From NCBI RefSeq assembly GCF_002929305.1, contig NZ_PJIO01000008.1:124001-188000 (forward strand): a DNA stretch of 64,000 bases, read 5' to 3'. The stretch comes from Arthrobacter sp. GMC3 (GTDB lineage: Bacteria > Actinomycetota > Actinomycetes > Actinomycetales > Micrococcaceae). A program made the position numbers and the translations under genes. Below, piece after piece: positions 7,984-16,342 of the stretch; the stretch's first letter is position 1; every line of letters begins with the position of its first letter. Under the pieces are notes generated by a model. That model ran no database searches, was not told the origin of the DNA, and saw nothing but the letters and a program-made list of their open reading frames with translations.

Positions 7984-9422
7984 AAAAGAGACAGCCCCGT
8001 TCGAAAGCCGCTCAGGGAACTGCTGCGAAACGTAGCAAGGAGTTCCGCGAACGCGGGGCCACCTCCATACTCCTGGTACTGCTTATTCCGGTCCTTTTTG
8101 GTGCTCTTGCCGTGGCCCTGGACTTTGGCAAGCTGTCCTACGAACGCCAGCAACTCAGCAATGCCATGGATGCCTCGGCGCTGGCGGCATCGCAGGACCT
8201 GCCCGACCCGGTTTCGGCCAAGGCTGCAGCACTGAAGTTCGCCAAGAGCAACGGTACGAAGACGCCCCCAGACGTCACCTTCTGGTGCGTGGTGGCCTCA
8301 ACCGGTGCCGCCAAGACGCCCGTCGCCGGACAAATTCCTGCCATCTGCAATCCGGGGGCAACGTCCAAGGCGCAATGTAACGAAACCATCTGTGCCTTTC
8401 CTTGCCTCGACAAGTCCCCCAACAAGTGCAACACCATCACTGTCACCGCCAACAAGGATGTCCCCTTCGCGTTCGCACCCGTGATTGGCATCAAGACCGG
8501 GAACACCGGTGCACAGTCGTCCAGTGCCTGCCGGGGCTCCTGTGGGGCGCTGTCCCCGAACCCCATGGATATTGCCATCGTCGCCGACAGGACCGGCAGT
8601 ATGGGTGATAATCTGCCCAAGTTGGTCTCTGGAATCCAAAACACCCTGCAGACCATGACAAAGGCGCAGCAGTATGTGGCGCTGGGCACCATTGGCCGCA
8701 GTGTGGATTCGCCCAAAAACGGCACCTGCGTCACCACGGCTTCCACCTCAGAAACGGCCGGCCCGTGGATTCCCATTCCGTACTCCGATAACTACACCGG
8801 AACCCCCGCCTTTCCCGGGGCAACCCCACCCCTGAACCCCGCAAGCACCCTGGTCCAAGGAGTGGGCTGCCTGAAGGCTTCCGGCACTGGCACCTACCTC
8901 GCATCACCTCTGAAAGCCGCCGCGCGGTACGTGCTCGACGACAACAACCTCAAAGGCATGCAAGAGCGCTCGTCGAAGGCGCGCAAGGCCATCATCTTTG
9001 AGACTGACGGCGAGCCCAACGAGGTAAACTTCTCAATTCCAAAAGGAATCGACCCAACCAAGTTGGACAATTCCGTCGACCTCGGCAACAAAGACTTGGC
9101 CACCGCATGCAGTAAATTCATTGACGTTGCGAAGAACGCCAAGGCTGCGAACATCCTAGTTGTGACCGTCGCGTTCGGTGGCGCCACTTCTGCAAAATGC
9201 GGCACTAGGAACGTGCGCGATGTCCTGGCCGAGGCGGCGTCCGATGACCCCAAGGGCGGTCCCAGTAAGGCCAACACGTGCGCGGGCGCGGATATCGCCG
9301 CCGAGAACAGCGACGGGGACTACTTCTTCTGCGCAGCCGACGGCGCGGAACTCGGCCCGATCTTCATCTCGGCAATCAATTCCATCAGCCCCAACTCGCA
9401 CCTGATCCGTATCCCCGACTGA
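7971..9422 (+). CDS. TadG-like pilus-associated protein with von Willebrand A domain
   Basis: 484 residues from ATG 7971 (13-base overlap with tadE; a TTG at 7953 is possible). Residues about 20-60 hold a TadE/G-type helix with RGATSILLVLLIPVLFGALAVALDFG. Next comes a Cys-rich linker (about 100-195), then a VWA domain: MIDAS-like DRTGSMG, and later IIFETDGEPNEV and a C-terminal region with more Cys. At least 14 Cys suggest disulfides outside the cell. TadG/VWA proteins are thought to be surface or tip components able to bind host or matrix ligands. Last gene of the operon; it converges with a second prepilin peptidase seven bases away. Confidence 0.88.
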   Translation: MYSLKKRQPRSKAAQGTAAKRSKEFRERGATSILLVLLIPVLFGALAVALDFGKLSYERQQLSNAMDASALAASQDLPDPVSAKAAALKFAKSNGTKTPPDVTFWCVVASTGAAKTPVAGQIPAICNPGATSKAQCNETICAFPCLDKSPNKCNTITVTANKDVPFAFAPVIGIKTGNTGAQSSSACRGSCGALSPNPMDIAIVADRTGSMGDNLPKLVSGIQNTLQTMTKAQQYVALGTIGRSVDSPKNGTCVTTASTSETAGPWIPIPYSDNYTGTPAFPGATPPLNPASTLVQGVGCLKASGTGTYLASPLKAAARYVLDDNNLKGMQERSSKARKAIIFETDGEPNEVNFSIPKGIDPTKLDNSVDLGNKDLATACSKFIDVAKNAKAANILVVTVAFGGATSAKCGTRNVRDVLAEAASDDPKGGPSKANTCAGADIAAENSDGDYFFCAADGAELGPIFISAINSISPNSHLIRIPD

Positions 9423-9429
9423 GCAGGTG

Positions 9430-9933
9430 CTAGCCCACCGCCAGCACGGCCAGCGCACCGGCAAGCATGAAGGGTCCAAAGGGGATCTGGGTCTTGCCGG
9501 TGCCGCGGCGCAAGCCGATGATCGCAATCCCCCACACGGCCGCCAGCGCAAAGGCGAGGAAGGTGCCCCACAGCACGGCGGGCCAGCTGACAAAGCCCAG
9601 GTAGAGACCCAGCACAAACGCCAGCTTCACATCGCCCAAGCCCATGCTGGCCGGGGAAATGAGCCGCAGCAATGCGTATACGGTCCAGAGCACCACTCCC
9701 CCAAGGACCGTGCGCAAGGCGGTCCCGCCGTCGCCCGTCAACAGGCAGGCCGTCAGCAACAGCACGCCGGCGATGGCTGCGGAGGGGAACACAATTCGGT
9801 TGGGCAGCAACTGGTGCTTGATGTCGATGACGGTCAGCCATGCGGACATCAGCAGGAAGTACAGGCCCGCGAGAAGGACCAGCCCAAAGGCGGCGGGCGC
9901 GTCCGGCCACAGGGCCGAAAGTGAAGCGATCAT
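9430..9933 (-). CDS. Prepilin peptidase, A24 family (second copy)
   Basis: 167-residue membrane aspartic protease lacking the methylase domain. Catalytic Asp37 (TVIDIKHQLLPNRI) and Asp101 (MGLGDVKLAF) are intact, with about five to six hydrophobic segments. Shorter than the locus-leading copy (229 aa) and much closer in layout to the third copy at 42648. It is convergent to the pilus operon rather than within it, and sits downstream of the L,D-transpeptidase gene on the same strand. Probable substrates are TadE, TadG or the Flp pilin; which peptidase serves which is not visible. Confidence 0.92.
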   Translation of the reverse strand: MIASLSALWPDAPAAFGLVLLAGLYFLLMSAWLTVIDIKHQLLPNRIVFPSAAIAGVLLLTACLLTGDGGTALRTVLGGVVLWTVYALLRLISPASMGLGDVKLAFVLGLYLGFVSWPAVLWGTFLAFALAAVWGIAIIGLRRGTGKTQIPFGPFMLAGALAVLAVG

Positions 9934-9975
9934 GGGCCCGATGCTACGGCATGGGGCCCATGATCCTGTGGACTG

Positions 9976-11226
9976 CTAGCGGCTCGCGTACTGCTCGAAG
10001 GGAATGTTCCAATCGCCAAAGCCGTCAGTGGGGGCGATGGTTTCATTGGGAGTGCCCACGGCGTGGACCAGGTCCCCGGGCTTCATGTTGTTGAAGACCC
10101 ACGCGGCCCCTTCGGCCGACATGCCGATGCAACCGTGGGACAGGTTGGCGACACCCAGGTACGGCATGGCAGAAGGGGTGGCCTGGTGGATGAAGATACC
10201 GCTATTTGCCAGGCGCGTGGCGTACTCCACGTCCACGGAGCCGTAGTCGCCGGGGTCGCCGGGCTTCAGGCCGATGGTGGAGGCCTTGAACGTGGCAAAA
10301 CGCTGCTTGTCGGCCGTGATGACCAAGAATCCGGAGGCCGACGGGAAGGCGGCGTCGCCCATGGTGACCGGGTAGGTCTTGGCCAGTTGGTCATTGACGA
10401 AGATGTTCACGCTCATGGCGGTGGCGTCTGCCTCCATGACCACCTTATTGCCGATGTTCACAGTATCGGTCTTGGAGAAGTTGCCGATCATGCCGTTGCC
10501 GAAGTCCACCCCGAAGAGATTCATCTCCACGGTGATGGCGCTATTGGCGGGCCAGTAGTCGGCGGCACGGTAGCGAACCCGGGTGTCGGAGTACCAGTGG
10601 AAGGCACCGACTTGCCCCGTGGAGGAGGTGATCTTGATGGCGTTCTCTACGGCTTCTTTGTTGATCACCGGTTCGCTGAAGTTGAATTCCAGCGGCTGTG
10701 CCACGCCCACGGTTGCCCCTGAGGACGGGTACATCACCAGATCAGCCTCATGAGTTGCGGGCACTGTGGTGAAGGTGCTCACGTGAGTGGCCCTCGTGCC
10801 GGCCGAATCAAGGGTGGTGACGGTGAAGGTGTAGCCGGTGTTGAATTTCAGCGGTCCCTGCGAAATCCACTTCTGCCCGCTGACAAAGAGCTCACCGCCA
10901 ATGGTTTCGCCGGTGGCGGTGTCCTCGAGAATGGCGCTGGAGACCGTGCCGTTTTCTGCCTGGGCCACAACGGGTGTGCCCGGATTTACAGAGGCCGCAC
11001 CCTTCTCCGGCGTGGTGGTCACCGTCACCGGAATGGCCGGCGGCTTCGGAGTGGAAGAAGGCGTTGGGGCTGCGTCGCCCGGAGTCTTCGACGAGCTAGC
11101 GGCAGGAAGCCAGGTGGTGGCCGTTGCTGCTCCCACACCGCCTCCAACAATGACAAGAGCGACCACGGAGATCATGGCGATCTTCCATCCCCGGCGAGGC
11201 TTCTTGGTCTGTTCCAGCTCCGGCAT
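9976..11226 (-). CDS. L,D-transpeptidase with Ig-like domains
   Basis: 416 residues: cytoplasmic basic N-terminus, a membrane anchor at about 15-38, a Pro/Thr/Ser-rich spacer (45-70), two Ig-like LdtMt-type domains, and a YkuD catalytic domain with H347 (FIHQAT) and the SHGCIGMS motif holding nucleophile Cys366. It makes 3-3 cross-links in peptidoglycan and resists most penicillins by mechanism. ATG preceded by GGGGAGA. Divergent from a large LuxR-type regulator across a 263-base region. Confidence 0.94.
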   Translation of the reverse strand: MPELEQTKKPRRGWKIAMISVVALVIVGGGVGAATATTWLPAASSSKTPGDAAPTPSSTPKPPAIPVTVTTTPEKGAASVNPGTPVVAQAENGTVSSAILEDTATGETIGGELFVSGQKWISQGPLKFNTGYTFTVTTLDSAGTRATHVSTFTTVPATHEADLVMYPSSGATVGVAQPLEFNFSEPVINKEAVENAIKITSSTGQVGAFHWYSDTRVRYRAADYWPANSAITVEMNLFGVDFGNGMIGNFSKTDTVNIGNKVVMEADATAMSVNIFVNDQLAKTYPVTMGDAAFPSASGFLVITADKQRFATFKASTIGLKPGDPGDYGSVDVEYATRLANSGIFIHQATPSAMPYLGVANLSHGCIGMSAEGAAWVFNNMKPGDLVHAVGTPNETIAPTDGFGDWNIPFEQYASR

Positions 11227-11420
11227 TCATTCTCCCCATTCGGTGGACTTATTCAGCGCAGTCGCGACGGCGCAATACAAAGCTTTTGGCTAATTTTACG
11301 CCATGAGGGCCCTGGGAAACGCCACAGGGCTGAACACGATTTGGTGTCAGTGTGAATTGACAGCTAAATGCCAGGTAATCCCTAGAATGTAACTGCGGTC
11401 ACTATTCCCCCAAGGTTCTT

Positions 11421-11436
11421 GGGTCAATGGTGACCC
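11421..11436. promoter_or_regulatory. Dyad GGGTCA-ATGG-TGACCC upstream of LuxR-type gene
   Basis: Two perfect 6-bp arms around ATGG, 54 bases before the LuxR-type start and in the divergent region shared with the L,D-transpeptidase. About 60 bases further upstream are a TTGACA (11357-11362) and a TAGAAT (11383-11388) spaced by 20, longer than ideal for a sigma-70 promoter. Operator role is inference. Confidence 0.35.
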
Positions 11437-11489
11437 ATTGGTCTTGTCACTTCCGGTACGGCGGTGGCGCATGAAATGGGGGAAAACTC

Positions 11490-14123
11490 ATGGCTCGTGG
11501 GGCGAGCATTGGGAAAATTGTTGCGCAATTGGCGGATACGTCCTCCAGAGGTGTGCTTGTTGTGGGCTTGCCAGGCACCGGAAAGACGTGGATGCTGGGC
11601 CAGGTACTGACAGCCTTGGGCGAGGAGGCAGTCGCCATCCGCCTCTCGCCCAGCAAGGTCCTCTCAGCGGTCCCATTTGGCGCTGTCAATGCGCGCGTGG
11701 GACCAACCCTGATCCGCAGCAGCGACTACTACGAGGTCCTCAACGGGCTGCTGGAAGAGATTCGCGGGGGCTTTGAACGTGCAGGCCACGTTGTCCTGAT
11801 GGTCGACAACGGCGAATTTTTGGATGAGAGCAGTGCCGCGGTCATCATGCAGGCCATCATGTCCACGCATGCCAAACTCCTCTTAGTAGACCGCCCGGGG
11901 CACCATCACACCCATCTGCGGGAATTGTGGCGTGACGGACACTTGTCACGGTTTGAGATGGAGGCGCTGAAACCGGCCGACGTGCGTTCGTTCCTCGAAG
12001 ACGTGCTGGGTGGCACGGTTTCCAGCGCCGCCGCGGACTACCTGTGGAGCCGTTCTGCCGGCAATCCACTGGCCCTGAAGGGGCTGGTCTCCGGTGCCAT
12101 GGAGGAACGGTCCTTGCACCAAATCGACGGGGTATGGATGCTTGAACATCCCGGGGACAAGCTTGGCTCCGAGGCTCGGGAGCTCCTGCAGATGGAAATC
12201 GACCGGCTGAATCCGCCCGCCCGGCGGGTCCTGGAAATCTTGGCACTGGCGGGGCCTTTGCCGTTGGATGTTGTCCTGGACTTGGCCGATCCGGAGGCCG
12301 TGGACGAGATTACGCAGCGAGACATGGTTTCCAGGGTTCCCGGCGAGCGGGTGACGTTGTGGCTTTCCCGCCCGGTGACCGCCGCCTCTATCCGGCGCAT
12401 GGTCCCCTTTGGGCGCCGCCGTCGGCTCCTGGAGGAAGTCACCGCAATCTTCGCCGTCAACGATGATTCGACCCCGGAAATGCTGATCAATTTCACCCGC
12501 TGGGCGGTAGATTGCGGCGTTCCCGTACCTGATGCGCAGGTCTTGGCCGCGGCTACGTGGGCCAATCAGCTGTTCCGCGCCAATGACGCCCTCTATCTTT
12601 GCAGCCTTCCGGTCGCCGATCACTGCCTGGCCGCGCTGCGGGCCCAACGCTCCATTGCCCAGTTGAATCAAAACCACGTTGAGCACGCCCAATCCCTTGC
12701 CGTGAAGAGTCTCGCGGAAGCGGTTACGCCCGACGTCGGCGCTTCCGCGATTCAGGCACTTCACCTCGCTTTCGCCTCGGATCCGTCCCACAGCTCCCAC
12801 GTGTCTGAGGGGCTGCGCCGCTACGAAGAAAAGTTTGGCGCGGTGCGCCTGACTGTGGATTCAACGCATGCCGATGTTGAGGTTTTGACCGTGCAGGCCA
12901 TGTCTGAGCTGGCTTCCGGTGATAGTACGTCCGCGCTTGAACTTGTTCTGGCGTTGCTGGAGCACCCGCTGACGGCCAACCGGATTGATAAGACCCTGTT
13001 GAAGTCACTGCTGTGCGAGATCCACACCGCCATGGGGCGGCTCGGAAGCGCAGCGGCCTTGGCCGATGACATCATGGCCGAGCTTGACGGTCCCCAACCC
13101 TTCCCACGCCTCGATATTGCCCTCTTGGCCCACGCCCGCGCCGCCCTGGCCTACATTGGCGCCGGCAACTGGGCCGCCGCGGGCAGGGTCCTCCAGCCAC
13201 AAGTATTTCCCCACCCGGAGCTTTCCCTCATCGGCGGCGGGCTGCGGGAATTGGCGGCGGCCACGATGCATATCCGGCGAGGGCACATCGATGAGGCGTT
13301 GGCAGTCATTGTCCCGGCTGTGGGCCTGCTGGCCGTCCACGATCCGTGGCTGATGCTTCCCAGCGCGTGGGGGGCCATGGCGTATTGCCTGGCGGTCCGG
13401 GGAGACAGCGCGGGAGCTCAAAAACCCCTAGACCAGCTGAGCGCCGCCGCTTTCAGGGGAACGAGTTCCCACCAGGTAGGAGGCGCCGCCTACGCTGCTG
13501 CCGCCAGGATCTTGACGGGCCATGGGGACGGGGGCTTCATGGAACTCGAAGGCTTGCTGCACACCTGCCAGGAACGCGGTCATGCCGGAACCGAACTGAC
13601 CGTACTGACCCTCCTCATCCAGGCAGGTGCGCACACGCACGTGCCGCGGCTGGCGGAAGTGGCAGAGCTTCTGGACGCAGAAGACAAGATCGTGTTCCAG
13701 GACTGGGCCGCCGCGCTTGCCTCGCAGGACCCGGCCACAATGGCGCAGGCTGGCCACGTTGCCAAGGAATTCGGCTTCGATCGGATTTCCCGGGAGCTTG
13801 CGGTGGCTGCCCGAGGCGGCTCTCAGGACGAAATCATCAATCCGTGGAGTCTGGACGCCGCCCATTTCCCGGGCGACAAACCCGCGCATTCTCCGGTGCC
13901 GCCTCTGCCGAGCGCCTCCGCAAACGGGAAACCAAAGATGACTCGCCGGGAATACGAGATTGCCGCCCTGGTGTCACAGGGCAAGTCCAACAGCGCCGTG
14001 GCCGAGCATCTGAACGTGTCCCTGCGCACCGTTGAAGGCCATCTGTACCGAACCTTCATCAAAATGGGCTTGCAATCAAGGGAACAACTGGCGGCCTTGC
14101 TGGTCACGGAGCTGGCAAGCTGA
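11490..14123 (+). CDS. Large ATP-binding LuxR-family transcriptional regulator
   Basis: 877-residue LAL-like/STAND regulator. Walker A GLPGTGKT at 26-33 near the N-terminus, Walker B-like VVLMVDNGEFLDES near 103-116, a winged-helix-like region, a long helical (TPR-like) middle, and a C-terminal LuxR HTH (about 815-870; TRREYEIAALVSQGKSNSAV, then LNVSLRTVEGHLYR). These proteins integrate an unknown ligand with ATP binding to switch on transcription. ATG preceded by GGGGGAAA. Single gene, divergent from the L,D-transpeptidase; targets unknown. Confidence 0.9.
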   Translation: MARGASIGKIVAQLADTSSRGVLVVGLPGTGKTWMLGQVLTALGEEAVAIRLSPSKVLSAVPFGAVNARVGPTLIRSSDYYEVLNGLLEEIRGGFERAGHVVLMVDNGEFLDESSAAVIMQAIMSTHAKLLLVDRPGHHHTHLRELWRDGHLSRFEMEALKPADVRSFLEDVLGGTVSSAAADYLWSRSAGNPLALKGLVSGAMEERSLHQIDGVWMLEHPGDKLGSEARELLQMEIDRLNPPARRVLEILALAGPLPLDVVLDLADPEAVDEITQRDMVSRVPGERVTLWLSRPVTAASIRRMVPFGRRRRLLEEVTAIFAVNDDSTPEMLINFTRWAVDCGVPVPDAQVLAAATWANQLFRANDALYLCSLPVADHCLAALRAQRSIAQLNQNHVEHAQSLAVKSLAEAVTPDVGASAIQALHLAFASDPSHSSHVSEGLRRYEEKFGAVRLTVDSTHADVEVLTVQAMSELASGDSTSALELVLALLEHPLTANRIDKTLLKSLLCEIHTAMGRLGSAAALADDIMAELDGPQPFPRLDIALLAHARAALAYIGAGNWAAAGRVLQPQVFPHPELSLIGGGLRELAAATMHIRRGHIDEALAVIVPAVGLLAVHDPWLMLPSAWGAMAYCLAVRGDSAGAQKPLDQLSAAAFRGTSSHQVGGAAYAAAARILTGHGDGGFMELEGLLHTCQERGHAGTELTVLTLLIQAGAHTHVPRLAEVAELLDAEDKIVFQDWAAALASQDPATMAQAGHVAKEFGFDRISRELAVAARGGSQDEIINPWSLDAAHFPGDKPAHSPVPPLPSASANGKPKMTRREYEIAALVSQGKSNSAVAEHLNVSLRTVEGHLYRTFIKMGLQSREQLAALLVTELAS

Positions 14124-14133
14124 GCCGCCCGGC

Positions 14134-14940
14134 TTAGTTTCCTGTGCCTTCGGCGCGCAAGTACGCGAGCTGGGCTTCCACTGAGAGTTGTGCGGCCCCT
14201 TGGACGTTTGCGGGTACGTCGCCGTATACCTCGGCGGTCACGGCGGCAGCGTCAGGGGCTTCCCCTGTGCGGGCCTGCAAAAGTGCGACGGCGGTACGCA
14301 CCTGGGCCAGTCGCTCCCGCCGGTGTTCCTGGTAACCGGCTGCGGCAATGGCAAGGTCGGCCAAGACAGGGCCATGCCCCGGCAGGGCCTTGCGCACTCC
14401 CCCGACACTTCCGCGGATTCGCAACTTCTCCAAGGAGGTGAGGTAGTCGCCCAGGCGGCCGTCGGGATGGCAAATGACGGTGGTGCCCCGGCCCAAAACG
14501 GTGTCTCCTGTCAAGACCGAGCTGTGGCCGTCGTCGCCCGTCACCTCAAAACACAGAGAGTCGGAGGTATGGCCGGGCGTGGCGAGCACGGTAATGTCCA
14601 GGCCTGCCGCGCGAATCACCTCACCGTCGGCCAGCGGCTCCCCCGCGTGGCAGAAGTCCGGATGGGCTGCGCGGACTGGGGCACCGGTGATTTGATGCAG
14701 CCGGGCACTGCCGTCGGTGTGATCCCCGTGGTGGTGGGTGATGAGGATCAGCCCCACCGTGCCGGCGTCGGCCAGTTCCTGCAGGTGCTCTTCAAGGAGA
14801 GGACCCGGATCCACCACCACCACTGTGGGCGAATCAGCAGCCCCGAGAACATAGGAGTTGGTGCCCTCCAACGTCATTGGACCGGGGTTGTTTGCGCGCA
14901 GAGACCTGCTGAGGGTGTCTATCTGCTGCCAGTTCGTCAT
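14134..14940 (-). CDS. MBL-fold metallo-hydrolase
   Basis: 268 residues, metallo-beta-lactamase fold hydrolase with metal site HHHGDH at 69-74, later His/Asp ligands in LATPGHTSDSLCFEV and VLTGDTVLGRG, and the LACTB2/glyoxalase II-like C-terminal helical region ending in LSVEAQLAYLRAEG. Substrate cannot be read from sequence; actinobacterial relatives next to core genes are annotated only as hydrolases or endoribonuclease-like. The neighbouring Trm112 gene, 18 bases upstream on the same strand, may be cotranscribed. Confidence 0.9.
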   Translation of the reverse strand: MTNWQQIDTLSRSLRANNPGPMTLEGTNSYVLGAADSPTVVVVDPGPLLEEHLQELADAGTVGLILITHHHGDHTDGSARLHQITGAPVRAAHPDFCHAGEPLADGEVIRAAGLDITVLATPGHTSDSLCFEVTGDDGHSSVLTGDTVLGRGTTVICHPDGRLGDYLTSLEKLRIRGSVGGVRKALPGHGPVLADLAIAAAGYQEHRRERLAQVRTAVALLQARTGEAPDAAAVTAEVYGDVPANVQGAAQLSVEAQLAYLRAEGTGN

Positions 14941-14958
14941 GTTCCCGAGTTTTCCCGG

Positions 14959-15138
14959 CTACCCTGCCAGCTGATCGGGTCGCAGCAGCAGCGGGATGCC
15001 CTCGTCGATGGCGTAGCGCAACGGCTGCCCATCAGGGCCTGGCACCGTACTGAGGAGTTCACTACCCTCTTGCACCAAGCGTGAGCCTGTCACGGGGCAA
15101 CGCAATACCGACAACAGGGCTTCACTAATTTTTGCCAT
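14959..15138 (-). CDS. Trm112 family protein
   Basis: 59-residue protein beginning MAKISEALLSVLRCPVTGS and ending PLLLRPDQLAG, the standard short actinobacterial Trm112-type sequence (PF03966), with a conserved CP followed by a hydrophobic C-terminal strand. Only one Cys is kept, so it lacks the zinc ribbon of eukaryotic Trm112, as is usual in this group. In Mycobacterium and other actinobacteria such genes sit between a phosphomannomutase gene and its neighbours; here it lies between MBL hydrolase and DUF3499 genes. Confidence 0.9.
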   Translation of the reverse strand: MAKISEALLSVLRCPVTGSRLVQEGSELLSTVPGPDGQPLRYAIDEGIPLLLRPDQLAG

Positions 15139-15206
15139 GATCTTCTTTCTTGCTGATGTGCTTTGCCTCGATGCTACCCGGAGCAGGCGTGCGAATGCAG
15201 AAAGCG

Positions 15207-15611
15207 TTAGTCCTTGAGGATGTGCAAGTGTGCACGTCGTCCGGTGCCGCCGCTGGGCACGCCTCGGGGCGCCATCAAGGGACGCTCCAGAGAACCGCGG
15301 GTTTCGCGCTGTGCCTGGGGACCGTCGTCGTCCGGTTCCGAGTAGGCCGCCTCACGGACGGCGTCGGCCAACGCCAGAAGGTCATCGGGTCCGGGCGCCG
15401 GAGGGGTGTCTGATCGGGCCAGGTGAATGACTTCCCAGCCACGCGGAACCGTCAGCCGGGCCGAATGCTTGGCACACAGGTCATAACAATGAGGTTCGGC
15501 AAAGGATGCCAGCGGACCCAACACTGCGGTGGAGTCGGCGTAGACATACGTCAGCGTGGCCACGGCCGACTCGCGGCAGGCAGACCGGGTGCATTGACGA
15601 AGGGTTCCCAC
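15207..15611 (-). CDS. DUF3499 family protein
   Basis: 134 residues from GTG 15611. The N-terminal half is the conserved DUF3499 core: RQCTRSACRESAVATLTYVY, then EPHCYDLCAKHSARLTVPRGW, four Cys and two His in a probable zinc-binding arrangement. The C-terminal half is a disordered, charged tail. The frame is open further upstream to 15818 but that part overlaps the divergent zincin-like gene and is not conserved-looking, so GTG 15611 is chosen. The M. tuberculosis counterpart (Rv3258c) also lies between whiB2 and manB. Function unknown. Confidence 0.88.
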   Translation of the reverse strand: MGTLRQCTRSACRESAVATLTYVYADSTAVLGPLASFAEPHCYDLCAKHSARLTVPRGWEVIHLARSDTPPAPGPDDLLALADAVREAAYSEPDDDGPQAQRETRGSLERPLMAPRGVPSGGTGRRAHLHILKD

Positions 15612-15686
15612 GATGAATAAGATTACCCGTCTTTGCCGCAAATGCCCTCCACGGCTCACTGGGGTCAGGTGAACTAGAGTGAAATC

Positions 15687-16235
15687 ATGCAGTTCAACCA
15701 GCACGAACCAGGGTTCCGTGTCACCTTTAACGACACCGAAGCAGCAACCGGGGACGCGGCCTCGGGGCAGCCGGCCGTCCTGCCCCGCTCTTTTGCGCGG
15801 CGCCGCCGTAACCGTCACGACCGCGGGCTGCGCGGGGCCTTGATGCCGGCAAGCCTGCCTGCCGCCCGTACACGGAGCGAGAAGTTCGATGATTTGGTGG
15901 TTGACTCCGCCGAGCGCCTACGTGAACTGTGGGGTACTGCCCTGGAGGACGTGGAGTATCTGGTGGAGGAAGTTCCCGACAACTTGGAGGCGATCATTGC
16001 CTCCAAGTCCCAGGCCCCCTTGGGCAAGTACCGGGCTGCCTCAATCCCCGCCCCTGGCCGGGACGCTACGCCGGCGGCAATCGTCATCTACCGTCATCCG
16101 GTGGAGGCCCTGTGCGACGCCCCCTGGCAAACCCGCGAACTAGTTCATGAGGTCTTGATTGAGCAGGTGGCGGGGCTGCTGAACATTGACCCGGACACCG
16201 TCGACCCGCTTTTTCGGCGCTTTCGCGGGCGCTGA
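15687..16235 (+). CDS. Zincin-like metallopeptidase family protein (degenerate active site)
   Basis: 182 residues of the PF06262-type metallopeptidase family. Residues 38-60 (RRRRNRHDRGLRGALMP) are the actinobacterial N-terminal signature, supporting ATG 15687. The zinc motif position reads HEVLIEQ (154-160): the second His of HExxH is absent, so classic zinc catalysis is doubtful, as in many actinobacterial members. Divergent from DUF3499 and convergent with DUF5719, the arrangement seen around Rv3259. Role unknown. Confidence 0.85.
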   Translation: MQFNQHEPGFRVTFNDTEAATGDAASGQPAVLPRSFARRRRNRHDRGLRGALMPASLPAARTRSEKFDDLVVDSAERLRELWGTALEDVEYLVEEVPDNLEAIIASKSQAPLGKYRAASIPAPGRDATPAAIVIYRHPVEALCDAPWQTRELVHEVLIEQVAGLLNIDPDTVDPLFRRFRGR

Positions 16236-16342
16236 CCGGGCGGCGCACTTCCGCTATGCGCTGGACCCGGCACCAGTTTGCCGCAACGTAATCACGGGCG
16301 CCAAACCCGCCGGGAGTCCAGCGCAGAACTATCTAAAGCCGC

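Noticed and set aside
16257..16325. Terminator between zincin and DUF5719 genes
   Set aside because: 10-bp arms (TGCGCTGGAC and complement) are separated by about 49 bases with no T-run; too weak to list as a feature.
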